NCBI GenBank assembly: GCA_002731985.1 | Contig: PCCT01000006.1 | Span: forward strand, 15,479-20,594 | DNA length: 5,116 nt | Origin: Nitrospinota bacterium | GTDB lineage: Bacteria; Nitrospinota; Nitrospinia; Nitrospinales; VA-1 | Reading direction: 5' to 3' | Shown here: piece by piece, positions 1-5,116 of the stretch | Layout of the letters: each line of letters opens with the position of its first letter | Position numbering within the stretch: position 1 is the first letter of the stretch | The notes under the pieces: model-generated | What the model saw: only the letters and a program-made list of their open reading frames with translations | The model's database searches: none | What the model was told of the DNA's origin: nothing | Made by a program: the position numbers and the translations under genes

Positions 1-705
1 TTGAAACCGCCATTTCCTGCGGTGGAAGGATTGTACGCTAAACCTACGGTCGTGAATAATGTTGAAACACTTTCTGTAGTTCCATGGATTGTAAATGAAG
101 GTGCGGATAAATACGCGGCTATTGGTACTGAGAAAAGTAAAGGTACTAAGTTAGTCAGCGTGTCGGGCCATGTTAAAAAACCCGGCAACTACGAGATTAT
201 TATGGGAATGTCTACACGCGAAATCATTTATGATCTGGCGGGTGGGATTCGCGGCGATAACAAACTCAAAGCGTTTATTCCCGGTGGGTCATCAACTCCC
301 ATGCTTCCAGCGGATAAGGTGGATGTGGGATACGATTATGAATCGATTGCGGCCGCCGGGTCGATGTTGGGTTCCGGCGCTCTTATCGTTATGGACCATA
401 CGGTGAATGTGGTCGAAGCCACTTTACGGCTTTCGTATTTTTATATGCACGAAAGTTGCGGCAAGTGTACGCCATGCAGAGAAGGAACGCGGTGGATGTG
501 GCAGATTCTTGGCAAGCTTCAAGCGGGAATAGGCACCAACGGTCACGTGGACAAGTTACTCGACATTTGCGACAACATGAGTTTCAAATGTTTTTGTCCG
601 CTGGGTGACGCGGCGGTGGGACCTGTTGCGAGTAGTATTAAATATTTCCGATCAGACTACGAGGAGCTGGTAAAAAAGCTTCGGGGTGGCGCGGTCAGTG
701 TGTGA
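1..705 (+). CDS. nuoF: NADH-quinone oxidoreductase subunit F, C-terminal part (5' truncated by window edge)
   Basis: NuoF is the peripheral-arm subunit that oxidises NADH at FMN and passes electrons to the 4Fe-4S cluster N3. Only the last 234 residues are here. The family is usually about 420-450 residues, so the NADH/FMN Rossmann-like half lies upstream. The window opens inside the conserved stretch KPPFPAVEGLYAKPTVVNNV. The TTG at base 1 is therefore an internal leucine codon, not a start. Residues about 50-105 (VSVSGHVKKPGNYE...) look like the SLBB beta-grasp domain. The N3 ligands are clear: C153, C156 and C159 in ESCGKCTPCREG, and C199 in CFCPLGDAA. The 40-residue spacing from the third to the fourth cysteine matches the family. 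An extra cysteine, C197, lies two residues before the last ligand. The gene ends with TGA at 703-705, 8 nt before nuoG, which supports co-transcription and coupled translation. Confidence 0.97.
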   Translation: MKPPFPAVEGLYAKPTVVNNVETLSVVPWIVNEGADKYAAIGTEKSKGTKLVSVSGHVKKPGNYEIIMGMSTREIIYDLAGGIRGDNKLKAFIPGGSSTPMLPADKVDVGYDYESIAAAGSMLGSGALIVMDHTVNVVEATLRLSYFYMHESCGKCTPCREGTRWMWQILGKLQAGIGTNGHVDKLLDICDNMSFKCFCPLGDAAVGPVASSIKYFRSDYEELVKKLRGGAVSV

Positions 706-713
706 GATAAACT

Positions 714-3137
714 ATGTCCGATGATAACCAAATAAATATAACCATCAACGACCAACCGGTCACTGTTCCCAAGGGAACGCTGTTGGTGGAGGCGGCAAAG
801 CAGATTGGGATCGATATCCCGGTGTTTTGTTATCACGAAAAGCTGGGACCGTTTGGCTGTTGCCGGATGTGTCTGGTCGAAGTGGAGAAGATGCCGAAGC
901 TGACCACGGCCTGCACTCAGACGGTGATGCCGGATATGGTGGTGAAAACTGAAAGTCCAAAAGCCCAGAAAGCCCAGCAGGGTGTTCTTGAGTTTGCCTT
1001 GCTCAACCACCCACTGGATTGTCCGGTTTGTGACAAGGGGGGGGAGTGCCCGCTTCAGGATAATACATTCAAGTTTGGTCTGGGAAAAACACGCATGGAG
1101 TTTGATCGGGCCGACAATGACAAGGCCACTCCGCTGAGTCCGGTCATCACGATTGATCGAGAGCGTTGTATCGCCTGTCAAAGGTGCACGAGGTATAGTG
1201 ACATCATTGAGCAGGAGCAGGCTCTGGTCATGTTGAATCGCGGATTCAAGAACGAGGTGAATACATTTAATGAAGAACCGTATGCGACCCGGTATTCAGG
1301 AAACGTGATTGATATCTGTCCGGTCGGTGCGCTGACGAACACCGAGTTTCGTTTCAAGGCACGCACCTGGGATCTGGATAATTCTGAAACGCTGTGTGCT
1401 CATTGCGGGTGCAATTGCAATATGACCCTGGGGTCGCGAACGAACAAGCTCATGCGTATCCAGACAAGGCCCAACGATCTGGTGGATGACGGTTGGATTT
1501 GCGACAAGGCGCGTTTCGGTTATGAGTTTATCGAAAGCGATAATCGTTTGCTTGAGGCGGGTGCTATGGTTGACGGTGTGCGTAAAACGATCAATACACT
1601 TGACGCGGCGGCACAGGTTGCTGACTCTTTAAAGAAAATTGTAGATGAACACGGCTCCGAAAGTGTGGGTTTTATCGGATCCGGTTACGGCACAAACGAA
1701 GAGTTGTATCTTTACCAAAAATTATTTCGGTCGGTACTGGGAACCAATAACCTGGATCATAAAACCTATCAGGACACACCGGGACTGCCGGTCGATCATT
1801 ATGACTTTTTGAACATTGAAACGGCGAACCTCGTTTTACTGATTGGCAGTGATCCGGCGGAAGAATTGCCGATTCTTGACTTGCGAATAAAAAAGGCGGT
1901 CACGCGCAGAGGAGTCAAGCTTGCGATCCTGAACGATCAGAAAACAGCGCTGGATAAATTTGCCGAACTGTCATTAACGTATAACGTGGGGGCAGATGGG
2001 GCGGCGTTGAGTGCGTTGGCCAACGGCCTCGCCGAGGGGGGTGCTGGTGACGAATCTGTAACGGGCATTGCGGCTGACCAGATGAAGTTGATGGTGGAAC
2101 GGGTTCGTTCCGGGAAGAAGGTGTGTGTTATTTATAATCCGGCTTCGCTGATAGGCAACTCAATTCATATGCTCAAGCATTTGCTCACGGTCATCGGCAA
2201 GATTCCAGATATTGAATGCGGGGCGATTCCTGCGGCTCCTTCCACCAATGCGGTGGGGGCTATGGATATGGGAATCCTGCCCGATTTTAATCCGGGGGGT
2301 GTTCATGTTGACGAGGCAGATAACGGGTTGTCGGCAATGGAGATGATAGAAAAAGCCGAGTCGGGAGAACTGAAAGCGCTCCTTATATATAGAAGTAACC
2401 CGATAATAGATTTTCCCGGAGGAAAACGGGTTGAAGAGGCGCTTAAGAACCTGCGTTTGCTGGTGGTTCACGATATGATGGAAACGGAAACATCGCTTTT
2501 AGCACACATCATCCTACCTTCAAACGGTCCGGGATATGATGAGGGAACAACAACTAATATCGGCGGACGAGTTCAGTATCGAAGGCGGGGATTGAATACT
2601 AAAAATGCACCAGACTGGAAGGTCATTTCCAGAATGATCAACAGTTTGAGCGAAGAGCCCATTGACTACCTTACTTCCTTTAGTGTGACGGAAGAGATAT
2701 CGGGAAAAGTTCCCGGTTATGGAGAGATCAGTAAAAAATCAGTTAAGAAAGAAGGTAAGCCACGCGAAGTAGTAGCCTCGGTGAATGGGTCGGTGCCGCA
2801 GGTAGAGAAAACAGGTTCATCCGGTCAGGGTTTGAAGTTACGCGTGGCGACCCAGCTTTTTTCGAGAGATAAAATCCTGAGTGCGTCTTCGTCGCTGGCG
2901 CATCACTTTTTACCATCTATCGTGCACTTGCACGAAGGTGACGCGGCAAAGCTGGGCCTTACCGATGGCGACGAAGCGGTGCTTTCAGCTAACGGGTCTG
3001 AGGTGCGGGCAAAAGTTGAAGTGTCCAACCGATGTAACCCTGGCGCGATTGTTGTTCCAATTGTAAGCGATGACCAGGGAGTGCAGGGTCTGGCAGGTAG
3101 CGGATCGGTTAGCTGGGTTGAAGTGAGGAAAGGCTGA
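714..3137 (+). CDS. nuoG: NADH-quinone oxidoreductase subunit G (iron-sulfur subunit, N1b/N5/N4/N7)
   Basis: NuoG is the largest peripheral-arm subunit and carries the electron wire from NuoF to NuoI. It has 807 residues, close to usual bacterial lengths of about 780-910. Domains in order: a 2Fe-2S ferredoxin fold with N1b ligands C39, C50, C53, C67; N5 with H99, C103, C106, C112; N4 with C152, C155, C158, C202; N7 with C228, C231, C235, C263; then a molybdopterin-oxidoreductase-like region (about 270-640, including LLIGSDPAEE at 375-384 and a conserved MDMGILPDFNPGG around 517-529). A Lys-rich then Gly/Ser-rich stretch (about 672-707) acts as a linker to a C-terminal MopB_CT-like beta domain (about 708-800). 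The family keeps this fold but binds no molybdenum cofactor. ATG 714 is the only reasonable start, because a TAA stop in the same frame lies at 708-710. No good Shine-Dalgarno precedes it (only a weak GTGAGA at 702-707), so reinitiation after nuoF is likely. Confidence 0.98.
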   Translation: MSDDNQINITINDQPVTVPKGTLLVEAAKQIGIDIPVFCYHEKLGPFGCCRMCLVEVEKMPKLTTACTQTVMPDMVVKTESPKAQKAQQGVLEFALLNHPLDCPVCDKGGECPLQDNTFKFGLGKTRMEFDRADNDKATPLSPVITIDRERCIACQRCTRYSDIIEQEQALVMLNRGFKNEVNTFNEEPYATRYSGNVIDICPVGALTNTEFRFKARTWDLDNSETLCAHCGCNCNMTLGSRTNKLMRIQTRPNDLVDDGWICDKARFGYEFIESDNRLLEAGAMVDGVRKTINTLDAAAQVADSLKKIVDEHGSESVGFIGSGYGTNEELYLYQKLFRSVLGTNNLDHKTYQDTPGLPVDHYDFLNIETANLVLLIGSDPAEELPILDLRIKKAVTRRGVKLAILNDQKTALDKFAELSLTYNVGADGAALSALANGLAEGGAGDESVTGIAADQMKLMVERVRSGKKVCVIYNPASLIGNSIHMLKHLLTVIGKIPDIECGAIPAAPSTNAVGAMDMGILPDFNPGGVHVDEADNGLSAMEMIEKAESGELKALLIYRSNPIIDFPGGKRVEEALKNLRLLVVHDMMETETSLLAHIILPSNGPGYDEGTTTNIGGRVQYRRRGLNTKNAPDWKVISRMINSLSEEPIDYLTSFSVTEEISGKVPGYGEISKKSVKKEGKPREVVASVNGSVPQVEKTGSSGQGLKLRVATQLFSRDKILSASSSLAHHFLPSIVHLHEGDAAKLGLTDGDEAVLSANGSEVRAKVEVSNRCNPGAIVVPIVSDDQGVQGLAGSGSVSWVEVRKG

Positions 3138-3316
3138 ATAGGAAAGTTTTATTGAATCACCCTCACCCCTCCCTCTCCCATCAAGGGAGAGGGGGAAAAT
3201 AGTTCCTTCTCCCCTGGGGGCCGGTACGTCTCGGCACGGGAGAGAAGGTTAGGATGAGGGGATTTAATAGGCCGAAGGCCTTCCACGAGTTGTTAACGAG
3301 TAATTAAGAACTGAGT
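3138..3316. other. 179-nt nuoG-nuoH intergenic gap
   Basis: This gap is long for an otherwise compact operon (8 nt between nuoF and nuoG, 15 nt between nuoH and nuoI). Most of it is the palindromic element at 3150-3269. A 5-bp GC hairpin (AGGCC, GAA loop, GGCCT) at 3269-3281 follows it, and then an AT-rich leader of about 35 nt before the nuoH start. That leader repeats ACGAGT at 3285-3290 and 3296-3301, and carries no obvious sigma-70 promoter. I found no open reading frame in it worth calling. Confidence 0.8.
3150..3269. repeat. REP/MITE-like palindromic element, folding as a three-way junction
   Basis: Three nested or adjacent inverted repeats can be read directly. The outer arms 3150-3165 and 3255-3269 pair over 15 positions, including one G:U and one bulged A at 3159. 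Inside, arm 1 pairs CCCTCTCCC (3171-3179) with GGGAGAGGG (3185-3193) around a 5-nt loop, and can extend by two more pairs to 3169/3195. Arm 2 pairs CCTTCTC (3205-3211) with GAGAAGG (3242-3248), then CCC (3212-3214) with GGG (3238-3240) past a bulged A at 3241. Its apical region contains a further GCCG/CGGC pairing (3220-3223 with 3232-3235). The CCCTCAC...CCCTCTCCC / GGGAGAGGG...GATGAGGGG composition resembles dispersed intergenic palindromes common in many bacterial genomes. Being a dispersed repeat is inferred, since only one copy lies in this window. Neither arm is followed by a T-tract, so it is not an intrinsic terminator. It could affect mRNA processing or stability between nuoG and nuoH. 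Confidence 0.75.
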
Positions 3317-4330
3317 ATGATTGACGAAGCTATAGAATTTCTTGAACCGTACACTTATCTGATCATAGGAAGCGTCAAAGCTCTTGTGATCGCCGGTGCT
3401 TTGCTGGGTATTGTGCCCCTGCTGGTATGGCTTGAGCGTCGGTTGATGGGGCGGTTTCAAGTTCGGTTGGGTCCCAACCGGGTGGGTCCGTTTGGGTTGG
3501 GCCAGCCTATTTCTGATTCGATAAAGCTTTTGTTCAAAGAATCAATCATACAGAGTTCGGCTGATAAATTTCTTTTCCATCTGGCGCCGGGGATTGTTGT
3601 GTTCACGGCGATTGTAACTTTTGCGGTGATTCCTTTTGGCGCTCCTATTACTGTGATGGATCAGGAAATTGGATTGTGGGCCGCCAACGTTGATATCGGA
3701 TTGCTCTTCGTATTTGCGATTTCGGGGATGGGGATTTACGGGATGGTTCTGGCGGGATTCTCTTCGAATAATAAATATTCGCTGATGGGCGGGCTTCGCT
3801 CTTCGGCACAAATGATCAGTTATGAACTGACGCTTGGTCTTGCCGCTTTGAGTGTCATCGTGTTGACGGGGTCGCTGAGTCTGATTGATATGGTGAATGG
3901 TCAGGATTCGTATCCAAATATCCTGATTCAGCCTTTGGCGTTTCTGCTGTTTTTCATCGCGGGTGTCGCTGAAACCAACCGAGCACCGTTTGATTTGCCG
4001 GAAGCTGAGCAGGAACTGGTCGCGGGTTTTCATACGGAATATACCGGGATGAAATTCGCGATGTTTTTCATGGGTGAGTATATCAACATGGTGACTATGA
4101 GTTCGCTGGTCACCCTGTTATTTCTGGGAGGATGGAATTCCTATGGAATTCCGGTTTGGCCGATCATTGCATTTGCAGGCAAGGTGGGTTTTCTCCTTTG
4201 TGTTTTCATTTGGTTGCGCTCAACCTATCCGCGTATTCGCTATGACAGGTTGATGACTTTCGGATGGAAAGTTCTCGTTCCACTATCTTTATTGAACCTT
4301 CTGGTCACAAGCGTATTTGTTGTCTTGTGA
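3317..4330 (+). CDS. nuoH: NADH-quinone oxidoreductase subunit H (membrane subunit at the quinone site)
   Basis: NuoH (ND1 homologue) anchors the peripheral arm and forms much of the quinone-binding chamber and the entry to the proton-translocating membrane arm. Its 337 residues are the usual size. Eight hydrophobic segments are visible at roughly 12-38, 84-106, 124-147, 163-187, 203-217, 247-271, 278-300 and 315-337. Hallmark motifs are present: WLERR (38-42) and RLGPNRVGPFG (50-60) in the first cytoplasmic loop, SYEL (168-171), AETNRAPFDLPEAEQEL (218-234) followed by VAGFHTEYTGMKF, GEY (253-255), and the basic STYPRIRYDRLM segment (302-313). The acidic residues in these loops are those linked to quinone-coupled proton transfer in the family. 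ATG 3317 is fixed by an in-frame TAA at 3305-3307. The Shine-Dalgarno is poor (GAG only 1 nt from the ATG), despite the long leader. The stop TGA at 4328-4330 is 15 nt before nuoI. Confidence 0.98.
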   Translation: MIDEAIEFLEPYTYLIIGSVKALVIAGALLGIVPLLVWLERRLMGRFQVRLGPNRVGPFGLGQPISDSIKLLFKESIIQSSADKFLFHLAPGIVVFTAIVTFAVIPFGAPITVMDQEIGLWAANVDIGLLFVFAISGMGIYGMVLAGFSSNNKYSLMGGLRSSAQMISYELTLGLAALSVIVLTGSLSLIDMVNGQDSYPNILIQPLAFLLFFIAGVAETNRAPFDLPEAEQELVAGFHTEYTGMKFAMFFMGEYINMVTMSSLVTLLFLGGWNSYGIPVWPIIAFAGKVGFLLCVFIWLRSTYPRIRYDRLMTFGWKVLVPLSLLNLLVTSVFVVL

Positions 4331-4332
4331 CA

Positions 4333-4340
4333 AAGGGTGG
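4333..4340 (+). promoter_or_regulatory. Ribosome binding site of nuoI
   Basis: AAGGGTGG lies 5 nt before ATG 4346, a good spacing. It overlaps the alternative GTG codon at 4337-4339, which would have almost no spacing from a ribosome binding site. This favours ATG 4346 as the nuoI start. Confidence 0.65.
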
Positions 4341-4345
4341 CACTT

Positions 4346-4834
4346 ATGATTGCAAAAACTTTTGACGGTATAAAAAATTTATTGATCGGGCTTGGAGTGA
4401 CCTTCAGGAATCTGCTTTCCAAGCCGGTTACGTTTTGTTATCCGGAAGTCAAGCGGATCATGCCGGAGCGATATCGAGGGCGGCATTTTTTGAATCGCGA
4501 TGAAAATGGTTTAGAGCGCTGTGTCGGTTGTAGTCTGTGTTCTGTCAACTGCCCGGTGGGGTGTATCCATGTTGTTGCGGCGGAGAATGATCCTAATCAT
4601 CCGATTTCAGAAGGTGAGCGGTACGCGGCGACTTATGAGATCAATTTGCTGAGATGTATTTACTGTGGGTATTGCGAAGAAGCTTGTCCGGTGGACGCGG
4701 TGGTTTTGCGTGAGCATTACGAATTGGCCGATTATGACCGTGATACTTACATCGCGACCAAGAGTGACTTGCTGGTTTATCCAGAACCGAACCAGTTTCG
4801 GGTAAACATACTGGGTAATACAACACGCGTTTGA
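4346..4834 (+). CDS. nuoI: NADH-quinone oxidoreductase subunit I (N6a/N6b ferredoxin-like subunit)
   Basis: NuoI carries the two 4Fe-4S clusters that link NuoG to the terminal cluster N2 next to quinone. With ATG 4346 it has 162 residues, normal for the family. Counting from this start, the first ferredoxin motif has C59, C62, C65 and C69-P, and the second has C104, C107, C110 and C114-P, in the strongly conserved context LRCIYCGYCEEACPVDAVV. The N-terminal 30 residues form a probable amphipathic helix (IAKTFDGIKNLLIGLGVTFRNLL), followed by the conserved PVTFCYPE and RYRGRHFLNR segments that dock on NuoH. An upstream GTG at 4337 would add three residues (MAL), but it overlaps the ribosome binding site. 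One extra cysteine, C73, follows the first motif in PVGCIHV, a position where Cys is common in this family. Stop TGA is at 4832-4834. Confidence 0.98.
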   Translation: MIAKTFDGIKNLLIGLGVTFRNLLSKPVTFCYPEVKRIMPERYRGRHFLNRDENGLERCVGCSLCSVNCPVGCIHVVAAENDPNHPISEGERYAATYEINLLRCIYCGYCEEACPVDAVVLREHYELADYDRDTYIATKSDLLVYPEPNQFRVNILGNTTRV

Positions 4835-4841
4835 CAGAGGG

Positions 4842-4891
4842 TGGACTTGCCAGGCGCCTCTCTGGGGAGAGGTTTTTAATTTGCCAGTCCA
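4842..4891 (+). terminator. Terminator- or attenuator-like nested hairpin between nuoI and nuoJ
   Basis: The core stem CCTCTC (4857-4862), loop TGGG, GAGAGG (4867-4872) is followed directly by TTTTT (4873-4877), the layout of a weak intrinsic terminator on the + strand. An outer pair TGGACT (4842-4847) with AGTCCA (4886-4891) encloses it. The stem has only 6 bp and the T-run only five, so read-through into nuoJ is expected. Position inside an operon suggests partial termination or mRNA processing rather than a true operon end. AGAGG at 4836-4840 can pair instead with CCTCT at 4857-4861, which would disrupt the core hairpin. Confidence 0.4.
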
Positions 4892-4932
4892 GCAATTTAC
4901 GTTGTCAAACGTTGGGTATTTGAAAAACTGAG

Positions 4933-4938
4933 AGGAGG
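4933..4938 (+). promoter_or_regulatory. Strong ribosome binding site of nuoJ
   Basis: AGGAGG, a perfect Shine-Dalgarno core, sits 5 nt before TTG 4944. It is the strongest ribosome binding site in the window and is the main reason to choose TTG 4944 over the in-frame ATG at 4989. Confidence 0.75.
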
Positions 4939-4943
4939 ATACA

Positions 4944-4968
4944 TTGTTCGAATTCGACTTGTTCGAAC
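4944..4968 (+). repeat. Direct repeat TTGTTCGAA x2 and hairpin at the nuoJ start
   Basis: TTGTTCGAA occurs at 4944-4952 and again at 4959-4967, exactly five codons apart, so the protein starts with two similar pentapeptides (MFEFD, LFELT). The same bases form an inverted repeat: GTTCGAA (4946-4952) with TTCGAAC (4962-4968), a 7-bp stem with a 9-nt loop that overlaps the last base of the start codon. It could affect initiation, or it may simply be a small in-frame duplication. Confidence 0.6.
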
Positions 4969-5116
4969 TCACTAGAGAGACTGTCACCATGGCAGTTGGG
5001 TTGACGGCGGTGCTTGCGAGCCTTGGGGTTATCCTGTGCTCGGCCCCTGTTTATTGCGCTCTGTATTTGATTGGCAATATGATTTGCCTCGCCCTCTTGT
5101 TTCTCCTCTACAACGC
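4944..5116 (+). CDS. nuoJ: NADH-quinone oxidoreductase subunit J, N-terminal part (cut by window edge)
   Basis: NuoJ (ND6 homologue) is a small membrane-arm subunit next to NuoH, NuoA and NuoK, near the start of the proton-coupling path. Only 57 full codons are visible, out of about 165-200 usual. The visible protein begins MFEFDLFELTRETVT, continues with a first hydrophobic segment (about 16-33), then APVYCALYLIGNMICLALLFLLYN. That second stretch matches the family pattern NPVYSALxLIxNMxxLAxLYLLLNAEF, which identifies the gene together with its place after nuoI. The start is probably TTG 4944, behind AGGAGG. It gives an acidic extension of about 15 residues before the first membrane segment. 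The alternative is ATG 4989, which starts right at the membrane helix as many NuoJ proteins do, but has only a weak purine run (AGAGAG near 4973-4978) upstream. The gene has no stop in the window. Confidence 0.88.
   Translation, partial: MFEFDLFELTRETVTMAVGLTAVLASLGVILCSAPVYCALYLIGNMICLALLFLLYN

Larger units (their letters stand above)
4835..4943. other. 109-nt nuoI-nuoJ intergenic gap
   Basis: This gap holds a nested inverted repeat with a terminator-like core (4842-4891), an AT-rich stretch, and the nuoJ ribosome binding site. TTGCCA occurs twice (4848-4852 region and 4881-4886) as a short direct repeat flanking the core hairpin. I see no convincing promoter. Confidence 0.7.

Noticed and set aside
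1..3. TTG at the first base as a start codon for a 234-residue protein
   Set aside because: The encoded sequence begins in the middle of a strongly conserved NuoF segment and lacks the FMN/NADH half, so the gene is cut by the window edge.
657..1181. 174-codon antisense open frame over the nuoF/nuoG junction
   Set aside because: It lies opposite conserved Fe-S coding sequence, has no recognisable domain, and is a shadow of nuoG.
3169..3195. Arm 1 hairpin as an intrinsic terminator after nuoG
   Set aside because: The stem is followed by GAAAATAG rather than a T-tract on the + strand, and the upstream side has no A-tract to make it a terminator for the other strand.
3542..4033. 163-codon antisense open frame inside nuoH
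   Set aside because: Its composition (rich in Arg, Gln, His, Asn) is what the complement of a hydrophobic membrane gene gives. No family is recognisable.
4337..4345. GTG 4337 as the nuoI start
   Set aside because: It overlaps the Shine-Dalgarno and has no usable site upstream. ATG 4346 fits spacing and family length better.
4831..4836. Perfect TTGACA, like a -35 box, at the nuoI stop
   Set aside because: No -10-like hexamer lies 16-18 nt downstream, where the sequence is GC-rich hairpin.
4902..4907. TTGTCA as a possible -35 box for a nuoJ promoter
   Set aside because: The expected -10 position around 4925-4930 reads AAACTG, and the only TAT-like bases are too close.
4948..4957. 10-bp palindrome TCGAATTCGA as an operator
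   Set aside because: It lies inside the nuoJ coding start and is explained by the FEFD codons and the direct repeat.
4607..4990. Antisense open frames over nuoI and the nuoI-nuoJ gap
   Set aside because: They overlap conserved NuoI ferredoxin codons and the nuoJ start. No recognisable protein features.

Overview
This window is a central slice of a bacterial respiratory complex I (NADH:quinone oxidoreductase, NDH-1) operon. All genes are on the + strand in the classical order nuoF (3' half) - nuoG - nuoH - nuoI - nuoJ (5' end). Every recognisable gene is a complex I subunit. I see no unrelated cargo, RNA gene, CRISPR array or transposase, and I do not think the window holds an undescribed system.

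Layout: 1-705 is the C-terminal half of NuoF (SLBB domain and N3 cluster domain). 714-3137 is a full-length 807-residue NuoG with cysteine sets for N1b, N5, N4 and the extra N7 cluster. 3138-3316 is a 179-nt gap that holds a roughly 120-nt highly palindromic, REP/MITE-like element. 3317-4330 is NuoH, the quinone-site membrane subunit. 4346-4834 is NuoI with two 4Fe-4S clusters. 4835-4943 is a 109-nt gap with a terminator-like hairpin followed by T5. 4944-5116 is the start of NuoJ, with a probable TTG start behind a strong AGGAGG ribosome binding site.

How they work together: NuoF oxidises NADH (its FMN domain lies upstream of the window) and passes electrons through N3 to the NuoG clusters, then to N6a/N6b in NuoI, and on to quinone bound at the interface with NuoH. 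NuoJ belongs to the membrane arm that couples electron transfer to proton translocation.

Organism: a Gram-negative-type bacterium of medium G+C (by eye near 50%, not counted). Separate nuoF/nuoG/nuoI genes, the N7 cluster and the standard gene order argue for a bacterial chromosome and against a mitochondrion or plastid. The protein style would fit Nitrospinota or deltaproteobacteria-like lineages, but that is an impression only. The parts worth a second look are the two structured intergenic gaps and the unusual nuoJ start region, not the proteins.
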